Positions 1-10,101 of a stretch of 64,000 nucleotides of DNA are shown here, piece by piece. The DNA is from Conchocele bisecta (Eukaryota; Mollusca; Bivalvia; Lucinida; Thyasiridae), in contig CM055279.1 of NCBI GenBank assembly GCA_029237695.1, positions 56,989,530 through 57,053,529 on the forward strand, given 5' to 3'. The notes beneath the pieces are model-generated. The model saw nothing but the letters and a program-made list of their open reading frames with translations, made no database searches and was not told the DNA's origin. Both the position numbers and the translations under genes were made by a program. Position 1 is the first letter of the stretch. Each line of letters begins with the position of its first letter.

Positions 1-426
1 CAAAAGCTCCTTACAAATTTATGCCAGAAGCTTCCCTGTTAGATTGGTCGATTACGACAGCATTTCTTGTGGTTATGGCTACAGCCAGAAGAGTCCGCAA
101 CCTGGCTTCCTGGCTAAAAACCAGTTTTCACAAATATAGTGGGACCATGGGAAGTGGATAGGTTACTTTGCTCAATTAGAGCTCTTCGTTTCTGTCTGAG
201 GTCAGTGAAAAATAAGAATTTATGTAGATCAAGGTTCATGAGGTTAGCGCAATTTTGTCGTCTCTCGCCTTCTCTCGTAGTGTTCCACTGCTGGACATTA
301 TGCAGGCTGCCTTATTGGCACTCTGAGTCCACTTTCTCAAGCTTTTACTTGAGATCACTATCTTCCCAGATAGATGACATGTTAACTTTAAGGCCGTTAT
401 TGGCCTCTCACTCCGTTATAACGTAG
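1..426 (+). pseudogene. Degraded tyrosine recombinase (DIRS/Crypton-like) fragment
   Basis: Two reading frames together resemble the C-terminal catalytic part of the tyrosine recombinases carried by DIRS-like retrotransposons and Cryptons. The first (frame from base 3, to about 138) contains TAFLVVMATARRVRNLASW, which resembles the helix around the first catalytic arginine. The second (139-426) contains LLCSIRALRFCLRS, like the usual LCPVRAL segment, and ends with STFSSFYLRSLSS and LRPLLASHSVI, like the tail after the catalytic tyrosine region. The frames differ, so there is at least one frameshift, and the left part lies outside the window. No reverse transcriptase is visible, so DIRS and Crypton origin cannot be separated. 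Family recognition is by eye; it is a dead relic. Confidence 0.6.
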
Positions 427-655
427 TTCATACGAACACTGGTGCAGTGAGAATCCTGAGAACCGTTATAGTTGTGTGCAGTTTAATTACCAGTTTCCTC
501 AGTTCTGGAAAGAATACTCCCATAAACGGTTTGCCATCGTAGTACGGGCTCTGGCTTTTGTCACCCTATTGCACTAGTTCATGTTATACATGTGCTATAT
601 AACTATAGCGTTATCCTACTAGGCCGTTCTATAAACTGTCCTCCTACCAGTTTTT
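427..655. other. Unassigned spacer
   Basis: No gene or recognised repeat was seen between the recombinase relic and the next repeat. It may be the 3' flank of the same decayed element. Confidence 0.4.
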
Positions 656-1070
656 ATGCCCCCGGTCTCGGTAGAGCCGGAGGCATGTAGTGTTTGGACT
701 GTGTGTCCATGTGTCTGTCCGTCCGTCTGTGTGTCCGGTACATTTCTCAATTATGTCATAAAGTCTATGTCCATTGAAGGATTGCTTAAATATTTTTAAT
801 AGGTGTGGCCTCGCGGATTCAATATACACCTGTCCCAACATCCACTCCCCTAATTAATCTCAGCGGTCAATAGAAGTAGTTTACTAATCCGCATTGTTGT
901 TGACATCCGGCGGGCAAACGTTTGAACGTAGCTTCACATATTTGTCACTGATTAAGACTGATAAAAAAAATGGATTCAACCTATCAGCATGAAATTGGTG
1001 TGGCTTCATTGATTTCAAAATACACATGTCCCAAAATCCACTCCCCTATTTCCCAATGGTCAAATCAGTG
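656..1070 (+). repeat. Pearl/Helitron-like element, 5' part
   Basis: It opens with a hairpin at 656-686 (ATGCC...GGCAT arms), followed by a short CCGT/CTGT microsatellite (716-736). Two diverged copies of a roughly 180 bp unit follow, near 780-870 and 965-1070, sharing CACTCCCCTA. Hairpin, tetranucleotide run and tandem core is the layout of the bivalve pearl elements. Its 3' end is lost where the duplicated block at 1071 begins. Confidence 0.5.
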
Positions 1071-2236
1071 GATAAGTTGTTTGTTATGCCGGACAATTAC
1101 TGACATCCGTCGGCATCCATTTGAACATAGATACACACGCGTGTCACTGATTATGGCAGCTCAAAATAAAGAATTCATTTCATCTCGAAATTGTCAAAGC
1201 ACAAATATGCTGAACTGACACATATATGCAATACATTGCAGAATCAATGTCGGAGACTTTCTGTAACAAACAAGACAATTTGTAACAAAATACCAATGAA
1301 CATTTAATTCCTCATTTTTCTGATTCTGGCTCGGCTGTCTGTTTGACCACGAATTACAACTGACTGCTGCACAGATCGTCCATGCCGACGATTGCAATCA
1401 ACGTATAAATAGTCCAAGTATAACTAGGTAAATATATAATCTTAATTAACGAATATATTAAACGATAAAAAACGAAGAAAGTATGCAACAAATACGTGAT
1501 GTCAGTTAAATCCACACGTTATTCTATAAGAAACTTGTATCGACGAAATCAGGGAAAGTGTACTACAACTATGTCACAGCGATAAGCGATGACTAATTAA
1601 TTGCCTGGCTCGGCATAGGTGTCAGATACGGTGCAATATGAGAAATCTCGATATCATGAAAAAATTACAAACAAACCGGAAATCGGTTGTTAGGGTCACT
1701 TTTTTAGTTTTTAGAGCATTTTGAAGGAAATAAGTGATATTTGGTACTGTGACCTTTAAGAAGAATGTCGTTAAAAATCTGCCATTTTTGTCCGATAATC
1801 TGGAGGATCCCGGTATAGTTGTTATGTCATAATGTAATATGGAATTTCATTCGTAGAAATTTATTTTACTTAAACAAATTATTTCTATCCTAAATGCTGA
1901 GTATTAGAGTTTGGCAGCAACTGGTGATGTTGGACATGATGTTGTATTGATATGTACTTCATTTAAAATTGTACTTGTATATACAGATTTTATTTGTATA
2001 TACAGCTTTTATTTTTATGTTTGTTCACATTTGTAATATTTTTTCCATGCTGTTGTATATGTGTGCATGTGTTGTTAGTGTTTAAAATAAATCTAGACCA
2101 CCAACTGACAAAGGGTTCCTTGTGACATTTCCGGCCAGCATAGCAGCCACAATTGTCTATTCAGTGAGATAATTACCTGTGCGTCTATATCACCATTCAA
2201 TGAGATAATTACCTGTACCTCTTATATCACCATTAA
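1071..2236. repeat. Long direct duplication, copy 1
   Basis: This ~1.17 kb block recurs at 3060-4232 with an offset of 1989 bases, only scattered substitutions and a few small indels (for example around 1980-2000). It contains non-coding AT-rich sequence and ends in minisatellite units. Short reading frames occur identically in both copies and look like nothing known. With the minisatellite at 2155-3059 it forms one unit of a ~2 kb higher-order repeat. Confidence 0.9.
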
Positions 2237-3059
2237 GTGAGAAAATGCCTGTACCCTCTTATAACACCCATTCAGTGAGATAATTACCTTAACCCTCTTA
2301 ATCCACCATTCCTGAGATAATTACCTGTATCTTATATTCACCATTTCCAGTTGGGGTTAGATAATTACTTGTACCTCTATATATCACCAAGTCAGTGAGA
2401 TAATTTTCCTGGTAAATCTATATCACCATTCAATGAGATAATTACCTGTACCTCTTATATCACCATTCAGTGAGATAATTACCTGTACCTCTTATATCAC
2501 CATTCAGTGAGATAATTACATGTATATCTATATCACCATTCAATGAGATAATTACCTGTACCTCTTATATCACCATTCAATGAGATAATTACCTGTACCT
2601 CTTATATCACCATTCAGTGAGATAATTACCTGTACCTCTATATCACCATTCAATGAGATAATTACCTGTACCTCTTATATCACCATTCAATGAGATAATT
2701 ACCTGTACCTCTTATATCACCATTCAGTGAGATAATTACCTGTACCTCTTATATCCACCATCAATGAGATATTACCTGTACCTCTTATATCACCATTCAA
2801 TGAGATAATTACCTGTACCTCTTATATCGCCATTCAGTGAGATAATTACCTGTACCTCTTATATCACCATTCAATGAGATAATTACCTGTACCTCTTATA
2901 TCACTATTCAGTGAGATAATTACCTGTACCTCTTATATCACCATTCAATGAGATAATTACCTGTATATATATATCACCATTCAGTGAGATAATTACCTGT
3001 GCGTCCATATCACCATTCAGTGAGATAATGAGCTGTGTGTCTATATCACCATTCAGTGA
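2155..3059. repeat. 37-bp minisatellite array, block 1
   Basis: Tandem copies of a 37-bp unit containing TGAGATAATTACCTGTACC and TTATATCACCATTCA, about 24 copies. Copies near 2220-2420 are degraded by small indels. A few units use a 36-bp form. No coding role is evident. Confidence 0.95.
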
Positions 3060-4232
3060 GATAAGTTGTTTGTTATGCCGGACAATTACTGACATCCGTC
3101 GGCATCCATTTGAACATAGCTACACACGCGTGTCACTGATTATGGCAGCTCAAAATAAAGAATTCATTTCATCTCGAAATTGTCAAAGCACAAATATGCT
3201 TAACTGACACATATATGCAATACATTGCAGAATCAATGACGGAGACTTTCTGTAACAAACAAGACAATTTGTAACAAAATACCAATGAACATTTAATTCC
3301 TCATTTTTCTGATTCTGGCTCGGCTGTCTGTTTGACCACGAATTACAACTGACTGCTGCACAGATCGTCCATGCCGACGATTGCAATCAACGTATAAATA
3401 GTCCAAGTATAACTAGGTAAATATATAATCTTAATTAACGAATATATTAAACAATAAAAAACGAAGAAAGTATGCAACAAATACGTGATGTCAGTTAAAT
3501 CCACACGTTATTCTATAAGAAACTTGTATCGACGAAATCAGGGAAAGTGTACTACAACTATGTCACAGCGATAAGCGATGACTAATTAATTGCCTGGCTC
3601 GGCATAGGTGTCAGATCCGGTGCAATATGAGAAATCTCGATATCATGAAAAAATTACAAACAAACCGGAAATCGGTTGTTAGGGTCACTTTTTTAGTTTT
3701 TAGAGCATTTTGAAGGAAATAAGTGATATTTGGTACTGTGACCTTTAAGAAGAATGTCGTTAAAAATCTGCCATTTTTGTCTGATAATCTGGAGGATCCC
3801 GGTAGAGTTGTTATGGCATAATGTAATATGGAATTTCATTCTTAGAAATTTATTTTACTTAAACAAATTATTTCTATCCTAAATGCTGAGTATTAGAGTT
3901 TGGCAGCAACTGGTGATGTTGGACATGATGTTGTATTGATATGTACTTCATTTAAAATTGTACTTGTATATAGATTTTTAATTTTGTATATACAGCTTTT
4001 ATTTTTATGTTTGTTCACATTTGTAATATTTTTTCCATGCTGTTGTATATGTGTGCATGTGTTGTTAGTGTTTAAAATAAATCTAGACCACCAACTGACA
4101 AAGGGTTTCTTGTGACATTTCCGGCCAGCATAGCAGCAACAATTGTCTATTCAGTGAGATAATTACCTGTGCGTCTATATCACCATTCAATGAGATAATT
4201 ACCTGTACCTCTTATATCACCATTAAGTGAGA
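3060..4232. repeat. Long direct duplication, copy 2
   Basis: Second copy of the block at 1071-2236, nearly identical. It starts at the same point, in GATAAGTTGTTTG, directly after a minisatellite unit. That implies the duplicated unit includes the flanking minisatellite. Confidence 0.9.
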
Positions 4233-5545
4233 TAATTACCATTCAGTGAGATAAATACCTGTACCTCTTATATCACCATTCAATGAGATAATTACCTGTA
4301 TATATATATCACCATTCAATGAGATAATTACCTGTGCGTCTATATCACCATTCAATGAGATAATTACCTGTACCTCTTATATCACCATTCAGTGAGATAA
4401 TTACCTGTACCTCTTATATCACCATTCAGTGAGATAATTACCTGTATATCTATATCACCATTCAATGAGATAATTACCTGTACCTCTTATATCACCATTC
4501 AGTGAGATAATTACCTGTACCTCTTATATCACCATTCAGTGAGATAATTACTGTACCTCATATCACCATCAGTGAGATAATTACCTGTATATCTATATTC
4601 GACCATCAATGAGATAATTACCTGTACCTCTTATATCACCATTCAGTGAGATAATTACCTGTATAACCTCTATATCACCATTCAGCCATGAGATAATTAC
4701 ATGTATCATCTATATCACCATTCAATGAGATAATTACATGTACGTCTATATCACCATTCAATGATAATTACCGTACCTCTTATATCACCATTCAGTGAGA
4801 TAAATTCCCTGTACCTCATATACACCCTTCAATTGAGAAAATACCATGTATATCTATAATCACCATTCAATGAGATCATTTCATTGTACCTCCTTTATAT
4901 CACCAATTCATGAATAATTACCTGTACCTCTTATTACCACCATTCAGTGAGATAATTACCTGTACCTCTTATATCACCATTCAATGAGATAATTACCTGT
5001 ACCTCTTATATCACTATTCAGTGAGATAATTACCTGTACCTCTTATATCACCATTCAATGAGATAATTACCTGTATATTTATATCACCTAATTCAGTGAT
5101 ATATTACCTGTACCTCTTATATCCACCATTCATGTGATAATTACCTTGTATAACCTACCACCATCAGTGAGATAATTACCTGTGCGTCCATATCACCATT
5201 CAGTGAGATAATGAGCTGTGTGTCTATATCACCATTCAGTGAGATAATGACCGGTACTTCTATATCACCATTCAATGAGATAATGACCTGTGTGTCTATA
5301 TCACCATGCAATGAGATAAGTACCTCTATATCACCATTCAATGAGACAATTGCCTGTACCTCTATATCACCATTCAGTGAGATAATTACCTGTACCTCTA
5401 TATCAGCATTTGGTGAGATAATTTCCTCTATATCATCATTCAGTGAGATATTTACCTCTGTGTCTATATCACCATTCAGTGAGATAATTACCTGTACCTC
5501 CTGTACCTCTATGTCACCATTTAGTGAGATAATTGGAGTCTGGGG
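4145..5545. repeat. 36/37-bp minisatellite array, block 2
   Basis: Same satellite as 2155-3059, about 38 units. Bases 4600-5160 carry many small indels. From about 5190 on, 36-bp units predominate, so both strands stay open over several hundred bases by simple periodicity. Confidence 0.95.
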
Positions 5546-5589
5546 GATACTATGGGTTTGACAGCGGGCCGCGTCCGCGTCCGCCGCAG

Positions 5590-6034
5590 ACACTTCTTGT
5601 CCGGAGCATAACTCGTTCACCCTTTGGAATATTTTCATGAAACTTCACACATGCATAGAGCACGACCCGAAGGTGTGTCGCGCACAAGAATGACAACTCT
5701 TGCATAGCTAATTTTTTAGTTATCTCCCTTTTTTGTTTTGCGCACTGATTTCGTGTCCGGAGCATAACTCGACCACTCTTTGGAATATTTTCATGAAACT
5801 TCACACATGCATAGACCACGACCCGAAGGTGTGTCACGCACAAGAATGACAACTCTTGCATAGCTAATTTTTTAGTTATCTCTCTTTTTTGTTTTGCGCA
5901 CTGATTGAGCATAACTCGACCACCCTTTGGAATATTTTCATGAAACTTCACACATGCATACACCACGACCCGGAGGTGTGTCACGCACAAGAATGACAAC
6001 TCTTGCGTAGCTAATTTTTTAGTTATCTCCCTTT
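5590..6034. repeat. Tandem units of a Helitron-like family (family D)
   Basis: Three copies of a ~155 bp unit, each with AGCATAACTCG, CATGAAACTTCACACATGC and TTAGTTATCTCCCTTT. The same unit recurs at 8989-9064 and 9733-10030. The minus strand is open through all three copies, but this reflects repeat translation, not a gene. The third unit is interrupted at 6035 by the element below. Confidence 0.85.
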
Positions 6035-6114
6035 TTAGCTCGACTATTCGAAGAATAATTAGAGCTTATGTTGTCACCCCGGCGTTGGCGTCGGCGTCGG
6101 CGTCGGCGTCACGC

Positions 6115-7680
6115 CTTGGTTAAGGTTTTTAGTCAAGCTTGTATATGGAATACTACTGGCCCTACACCCACCATACTTGGACAACTTCATCTCCTAGTGA
6201 TGTACATCAATAACCCCTGATCTATATTTGACCTTGACCTACATTTCCTCTTGAATTACTTACTTAATTCCCCTTGGTTAAGCTTTTTAGTCAACCTTGG
6301 TTAAGGTTTTTAGTCAAGTTTGTATATGCAATACTACTGGCCCTACACCCACCTTACTTGGACAACTTCATCTCCTAGTGATGCACATCAATAACCCCTG
6401 ATCTATATTTCACCTTGACCTATATTTCCTCTTGAATTACTTACTTAATTCCCCTTGGTTAAGGTTTTTAGTCAACCTTGGTTAAGGTTTTTTTTCAAGC
6501 TTGTACATTGAATACTATTGTGCATCCAGACACCATACTTCGACAACCTTTTCTCATAGGTATGTACATCAATAAACCCTGATCTATATTTGACCTTGAC
6601 CTACATTTCCTCTTCAATTACTTACTTAATTCCTTTTGGTTAAGGTTGGTTTTTAGTCAACCTTCTATATGGAATACTACTGGCCCTACACCCACCATAC
6701 TTGGACAACTTCATCTCCTAGTGATGTACATCAACAACCCCTGATCTATATTTGACCTTCACCTACATTTCCTCTTGAATTACTTAATTCCCCTTGGTTA
6801 ACGTTTTTAGTCAAGCTTGTAGATGGAAACTCTGGCCCTACACCAACCATACTTGGACAACTTCATCTCCTAGTGATGTACATCAAAAACCCCTGACCTA
6901 TATTTGACCTTCACCTACATTTAACCTTGAATTACTTACTTAATTCCCCTTGGTTAAGGTTTTTACTCGACCTTGGTTAGGCTTTTTACTCAAGCTTGTA
7001 CATGGAATACTATTGTGCATACAGACACCATAATTGGACAACCTTTTCTCATAGGGATGTACATCAATAACCCCTGATCTATATTTGACCTTCACCTACA
7101 TTTCCTCTTGAATTACTTACTTAATTCTCTTTGGTTAAGGTTTTTAGTCAAGCTTGTAGATGGAAAACTCATGGCCCTACACCAACCATACTTGGACAAC
7201 TTCATCTCCTAGTGATGTACATCAACAACCCCTGACCTATATTTTACCTTGACCTACATTTAACCTTAAATTACTTACTTAATTCCCCTTGGTTAAGGGT
7301 TTTACTCAACCTTGGTTAAGGTTATTAGTCAAGCTTGTAGATGGAATACTATTGTGCATACATACACCATACTTGGATAACTTTTTCTCATAGGGATGTA
7401 CATCAATAACCCCTGACCTTTATTTTACCTTCACCTACATTTAACCTTGAATTACTTGGTTAATGTTTATAGTCAAGCTTGTATATGGAATACTTCTGGG
7501 CCTACATCAACCATAATTGGACAACTTCATCTCCTAGTGATGTACATCAATAATCCCTGACCTATATTTGACCTTGACCTACTTTTATCCTTGGATTACT
7601 TAGTTATCTCCCCTTGGTTACGGTTTTTACTCAAGCTTGTATATGGAATACTCCTGGGCCTACAGCAACCATACTTGGAA
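6115..7680 (+). repeat. 150-180 bp tandem repeat inside family G element
   Basis: About ten copies of a unit containing TGGTTAAGGTTTTTAGTCAA, CATACTTGGACAACTTCAT and ATGTACATCAATAACCCCTG. Spacing alternates between roughly 150 and 180 bp, suggesting a two-unit higher-order pattern. A further partial unit resumes at 8236-8280, after the inserted segment ending at 8234. Confidence 0.85.
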
Positions 7681-8234
7681 AACCACGTACCTACGTCCAA
7701 GGTCAAGGTCACTGTTGAAGGTCAAACCTATTGAAATTCCCTTCCGCTCTATATCTTCTACACCGATGCATGGATTATCAAATGGCTTGGCACAAATGTT
7801 TCTCATGATGAGAAGGTGTGTCGCTATCAATAACTACGCACCTGCATCCAAGGTCAAGGTCACAGTTGAAGGTCAAAGGTCAAACCTATTGAAATTCCCT
7901 TCCGCTCTATATCTTCTACACCGATGCATGGATTATCAAATGCCTTGGCACAAATGTTTCTCAGGATGAGAAGGTGTGTCTCGATCAATAACCACGCACC
8001 TACGTCCAAGGTCAAGGTCATAGTTGAAGGTCAAAGGTCAAACCTATTGAAATTCCCTTCCGCTCTATATCTTCTACACCGATGCATGGATTATCACACT
8101 ATGCCCAGGGTCAAGGTCACAGACTTGATGCGTTTGAAACCTTAACGCTCGGCTAAATGGCTTATAATCAAAAATGCCTCGTTTTCTTTGGCTGCCAGTG
8201 GGGGTATTCGTGTGCCGACAGGCCACATTTCTAG
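7681..8234 (+). repeat. ~150 bp tandem units with a CTAG 3' terminus
   Basis: Three copies of a unit with CAAGGTCAAGGTCACAGTTG and CTCTATATCTTCTACACCGA. They are followed by a GTGTGCC/GGCCACA hairpin-like stretch and a CTAG end at 8231-8234, followed by T. The outer tandem repeat resumes right after it, so this is probably another hairpin-ended element nested in the family G body. Its 5' end is not recognisable. Confidence 0.6.
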
Positions 8235-8365
8235 TTTCCCTTGGTTAATGTTTTTAGTCAACCTTGGTTACGGTTTTTATGCAGGCCGCAGCCACCTTCT
8301 TTGTCAAGCTATGTGTACATCGACAACCCTCGTAGTCGAGCTATGCTGTTCTCCTACAGCTCTTG

Positions 8366-8830
8366 TTTGTTTTGCGCACTCTACAAACTGGACAATAATG
8401 CATGAAGACCCGTTTTCTCGTGTGCTCTGTACACCTTACCTGTAGAGAGAACAATAGCCTTCTCCGGTTGAACAATAGAGACTGGGAGAACCATTCACCT
8501 GTGCATGTGTTAGCATGTGCAAATGTCCAGTTTGACCACTATCTGACCACAGGTAATTTATACAGGTAAATTACTACATTGTATATTACATTTCCGTAAA
8601 CTGTGTTGAAAATATTGTGGCATTATGTGGACCTGTGCAGATATATGTAGATAAATATAGGACTATTAAAAAAAAATTCTGGGCTCCAGTAGCAAGCATT
8701 ATTATTTTTAATTTTTAAAAAAAAAAAATCCATTTTTTTTTCTTCATTTTTTGTTTCAATTTTTTTTTCAATATTTGTCTAGTAGCATAAGGTCTTAAGT
8801 GCTATATACAGACTATTATCATATAATAAA
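8366..8830. other. Unassigned AT-rich spacer
   Basis: The first ~15 bases match the interrupted family D unit. The rest is AT-rich with poly-A and poly-T runs near 8670-8775. No gene was seen. Confidence 0.5.
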
Positions 8831-8896
8831 ACAATTATTGACTTGTGAGCCATAGAATATAATCTGATATTCTATAGCTCACTAGTCAATAATTGT
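8831..8896. repeat. 30-bp inverted repeat with 6-bp loop
   Basis: Left arm 8831-8860 and right arm 8867-8896 pair at 28 of 30 positions around the loop AATCTG. AT-rich; could form a cruciform or be a tiny fold-back element. Confidence 0.85.
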
Positions 8897-8929
8897 ATAA
8901 TATGTTCGGGCCAGTGAAAATTGCTTTCG

Positions 8930-8988
8930 GGCCCAGGCTCGAGGTCAAGGCGGGACAAGGCGAGGCATTTGATTCCGCGGAATTCTTG
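8930..8988 (+). repeat. 3' terminus of a Helitron-like element
   Basis: GGCGAGGCATTTGATTCCG leads into the palindrome TTCCGCGGAA and then TTCTTG followed by T. The same terminus recurs in part near 15352-15376. The 5' part is missing. Family D sequence starts immediately after it. Confidence 0.5.
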
Positions 8989-9064
8989 TTTACTTATCTC
9001 CCTTTGTTGTTTCGTGCTCTGATTTTGTATCCAGAGCATAACTCGAACACTCTTTGGAATATTT

Positions 9065-9732
9065 TTATGCCCCACCACGATAGTGGAGGGGGCATTTAGT
9101 GTTGCCCTTGTCCGTCCGTCCGTCCGCACACACGAATGGATACTTGTTGTAAGCGTACGGGGATCTTATTGGGTAGGGTTAGGATAGTGTTGGGTACTCT
9201 TGTTGGGTATTTTTATAGAGTAAAAACCCAACAAGTATTCATTCGTAGGAACGTGCGTCCCGTCCTCCCGTCGTCCCGTCTGTCCGTCACAAAACTTTAA
9301 CACTCGGGTAAATGTCTCATAATTTCTTCATCCTTCGACCGATCTCCTTCTTATTTCATATACACATTGCTCTAATGGTCCTCTACCGCCCTGTGCCAAA
9401 TCCACGTTCGTCCTGCCTCCGCCAAGCCCAGGGTTAAGATCACATACTTAGTGCTTCAAAAACTTGTAACGCTCAGGTAAATATCTTATAATTTCTGTTT
9501 TCTTTCACGGATCAGCTTCATATTTCATATATGCATTGCTCTAATGGTCCTCTACCGCCCTGTGCCAAATCCACGTTCGTCCTGCCCCCGCCAAGCCCAG
9601 GGTCAAAGTCACATACTTGGTGCTTCAAAAACTTTAACGCTCCGGTAAAAGAAAATTTTGACTTGGAATTTGGCCTCGTGTATTATCAAAGCGATATGTG
9701 GGACATTCGTGTTCTATGAACACATTTTCTAG
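9065..9732 (+). mobile_element. Pearl/Helitron-like element, complete (family A, copy 1)
   Basis: The 5' hairpin (ATGCCCC...GGGGGCAT, 9067-9095) is followed by GTCC repeats, an embedded palindromic cassette (9131-9249) and two ~120 bp tandem units (about 9290-9480 and 9480-9650, sharing CTCTAATGGTCCTCTACCGC). A 3' hairpin (GTGTTC TAT GAACAC) precedes the CTAG end at 9729-9732. GTGGGACAT near the 3' end is the inverted partner of ATGCCCCAC. Flanking GGAATATTTT and AAACTTCACACATGC are adjacent in uninterrupted family D units, so the element sits in their T-run. No coding capacity. Confidence 0.75.
9131..9249. repeat. Palindromic cassette in CCGT microsatellite
   Basis: The ends ACGAATGGATACTTGTTG and CAACAAGTATTCATTCGT are inverted copies with one mismatch. 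The core is GGGTAGGGTTAGGATAGTG-like. It is flanked by CCGT/GTCC runs and is one of several such cassettes in this window. Confidence 0.7.
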
Positions 9733-10101
9733 TTTATTAAACTTCACACATGCATAGAAGACGACCCAAAGGTGTGTCGCACGTAAGAATGACAACTCTT
9801 GCGTCGTTAATTTCTTAGTTATCTCCCTTTGTTGTTTCGTGCACTGATTTCGTGTCCGGAGCATAACTCGAACACCCTTTGGAATATTTTCATGAAACTT
9901 CATACATGCATACACCACGACCCTAAAGGTGTGTCACGCAAGAATGACAACTCTTGCATCACTAATTTTTTAGTTATCTCCCTTTGTTTTTCTGTCACTG
10001 ATTTTGTCTCCGGAGCATAACTCGAACACCCTTTTTTCAAACTACTTGTGTATTTGGGGAGGGGGATACACATGCGCTTGTCGACAAGCGTCCATTTCTA
10101 G

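Larger units (their letters stand above)
6035..8365 (+). mobile_element. Complete Helitron/Helentron-like non-autonomous element (family G)
   Basis: The 5' end TTAGCTCGACTA folds as a hairpin (6037-6066). AGCTCGACTA is matched by its inverted copy TAGTCGAGCT at 8333-8342, i.e. subterminal inverted repeats. The 3' end carries a hairpin (GCTGT at 8345-8349, ACAGC at 8356-8360) and finishes CTCTTG. Near the 5' end is a (GGCGTC)4 run. The body is mostly tandem repeats with no coding capacity. Left CCCTTT and right TTTGTTTTGCGCACT rejoin to the uninterrupted family D sequence, which fixes the borders and shows no target duplication. Such ends are known for Helentron-derived elements; assignment to that group is inference. 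Confidence 0.7.
8989..10101 (+). mobile_element. Family D element split by another element
   Basis: Family D units occupy 8989-9064 and 9733-10030 (two further units). The 3' end has a perfect 16-bp palindrome at 10075-10090 (CGCTTGTCGACAAGCG) followed nine bases later by CTAG (10098-10101). It abuts the 36-bp minisatellite directly. The middle is occupied by the element at 9065-9732. Confidence 0.65.

Noticed and set aside
5141..5638. 165-codon repeat protein on the minus strand (ISLNGDIEVQV repeats)
   Set aside because: Direct consequence of 36-bp minisatellite periodicity; open on the other strand too, with no codon-level constraint visible.
5550..5999. 149-codon minus-strand frame
   Set aside because: Translation of three tandem family D units; the same peptide appears at 9634-9918.
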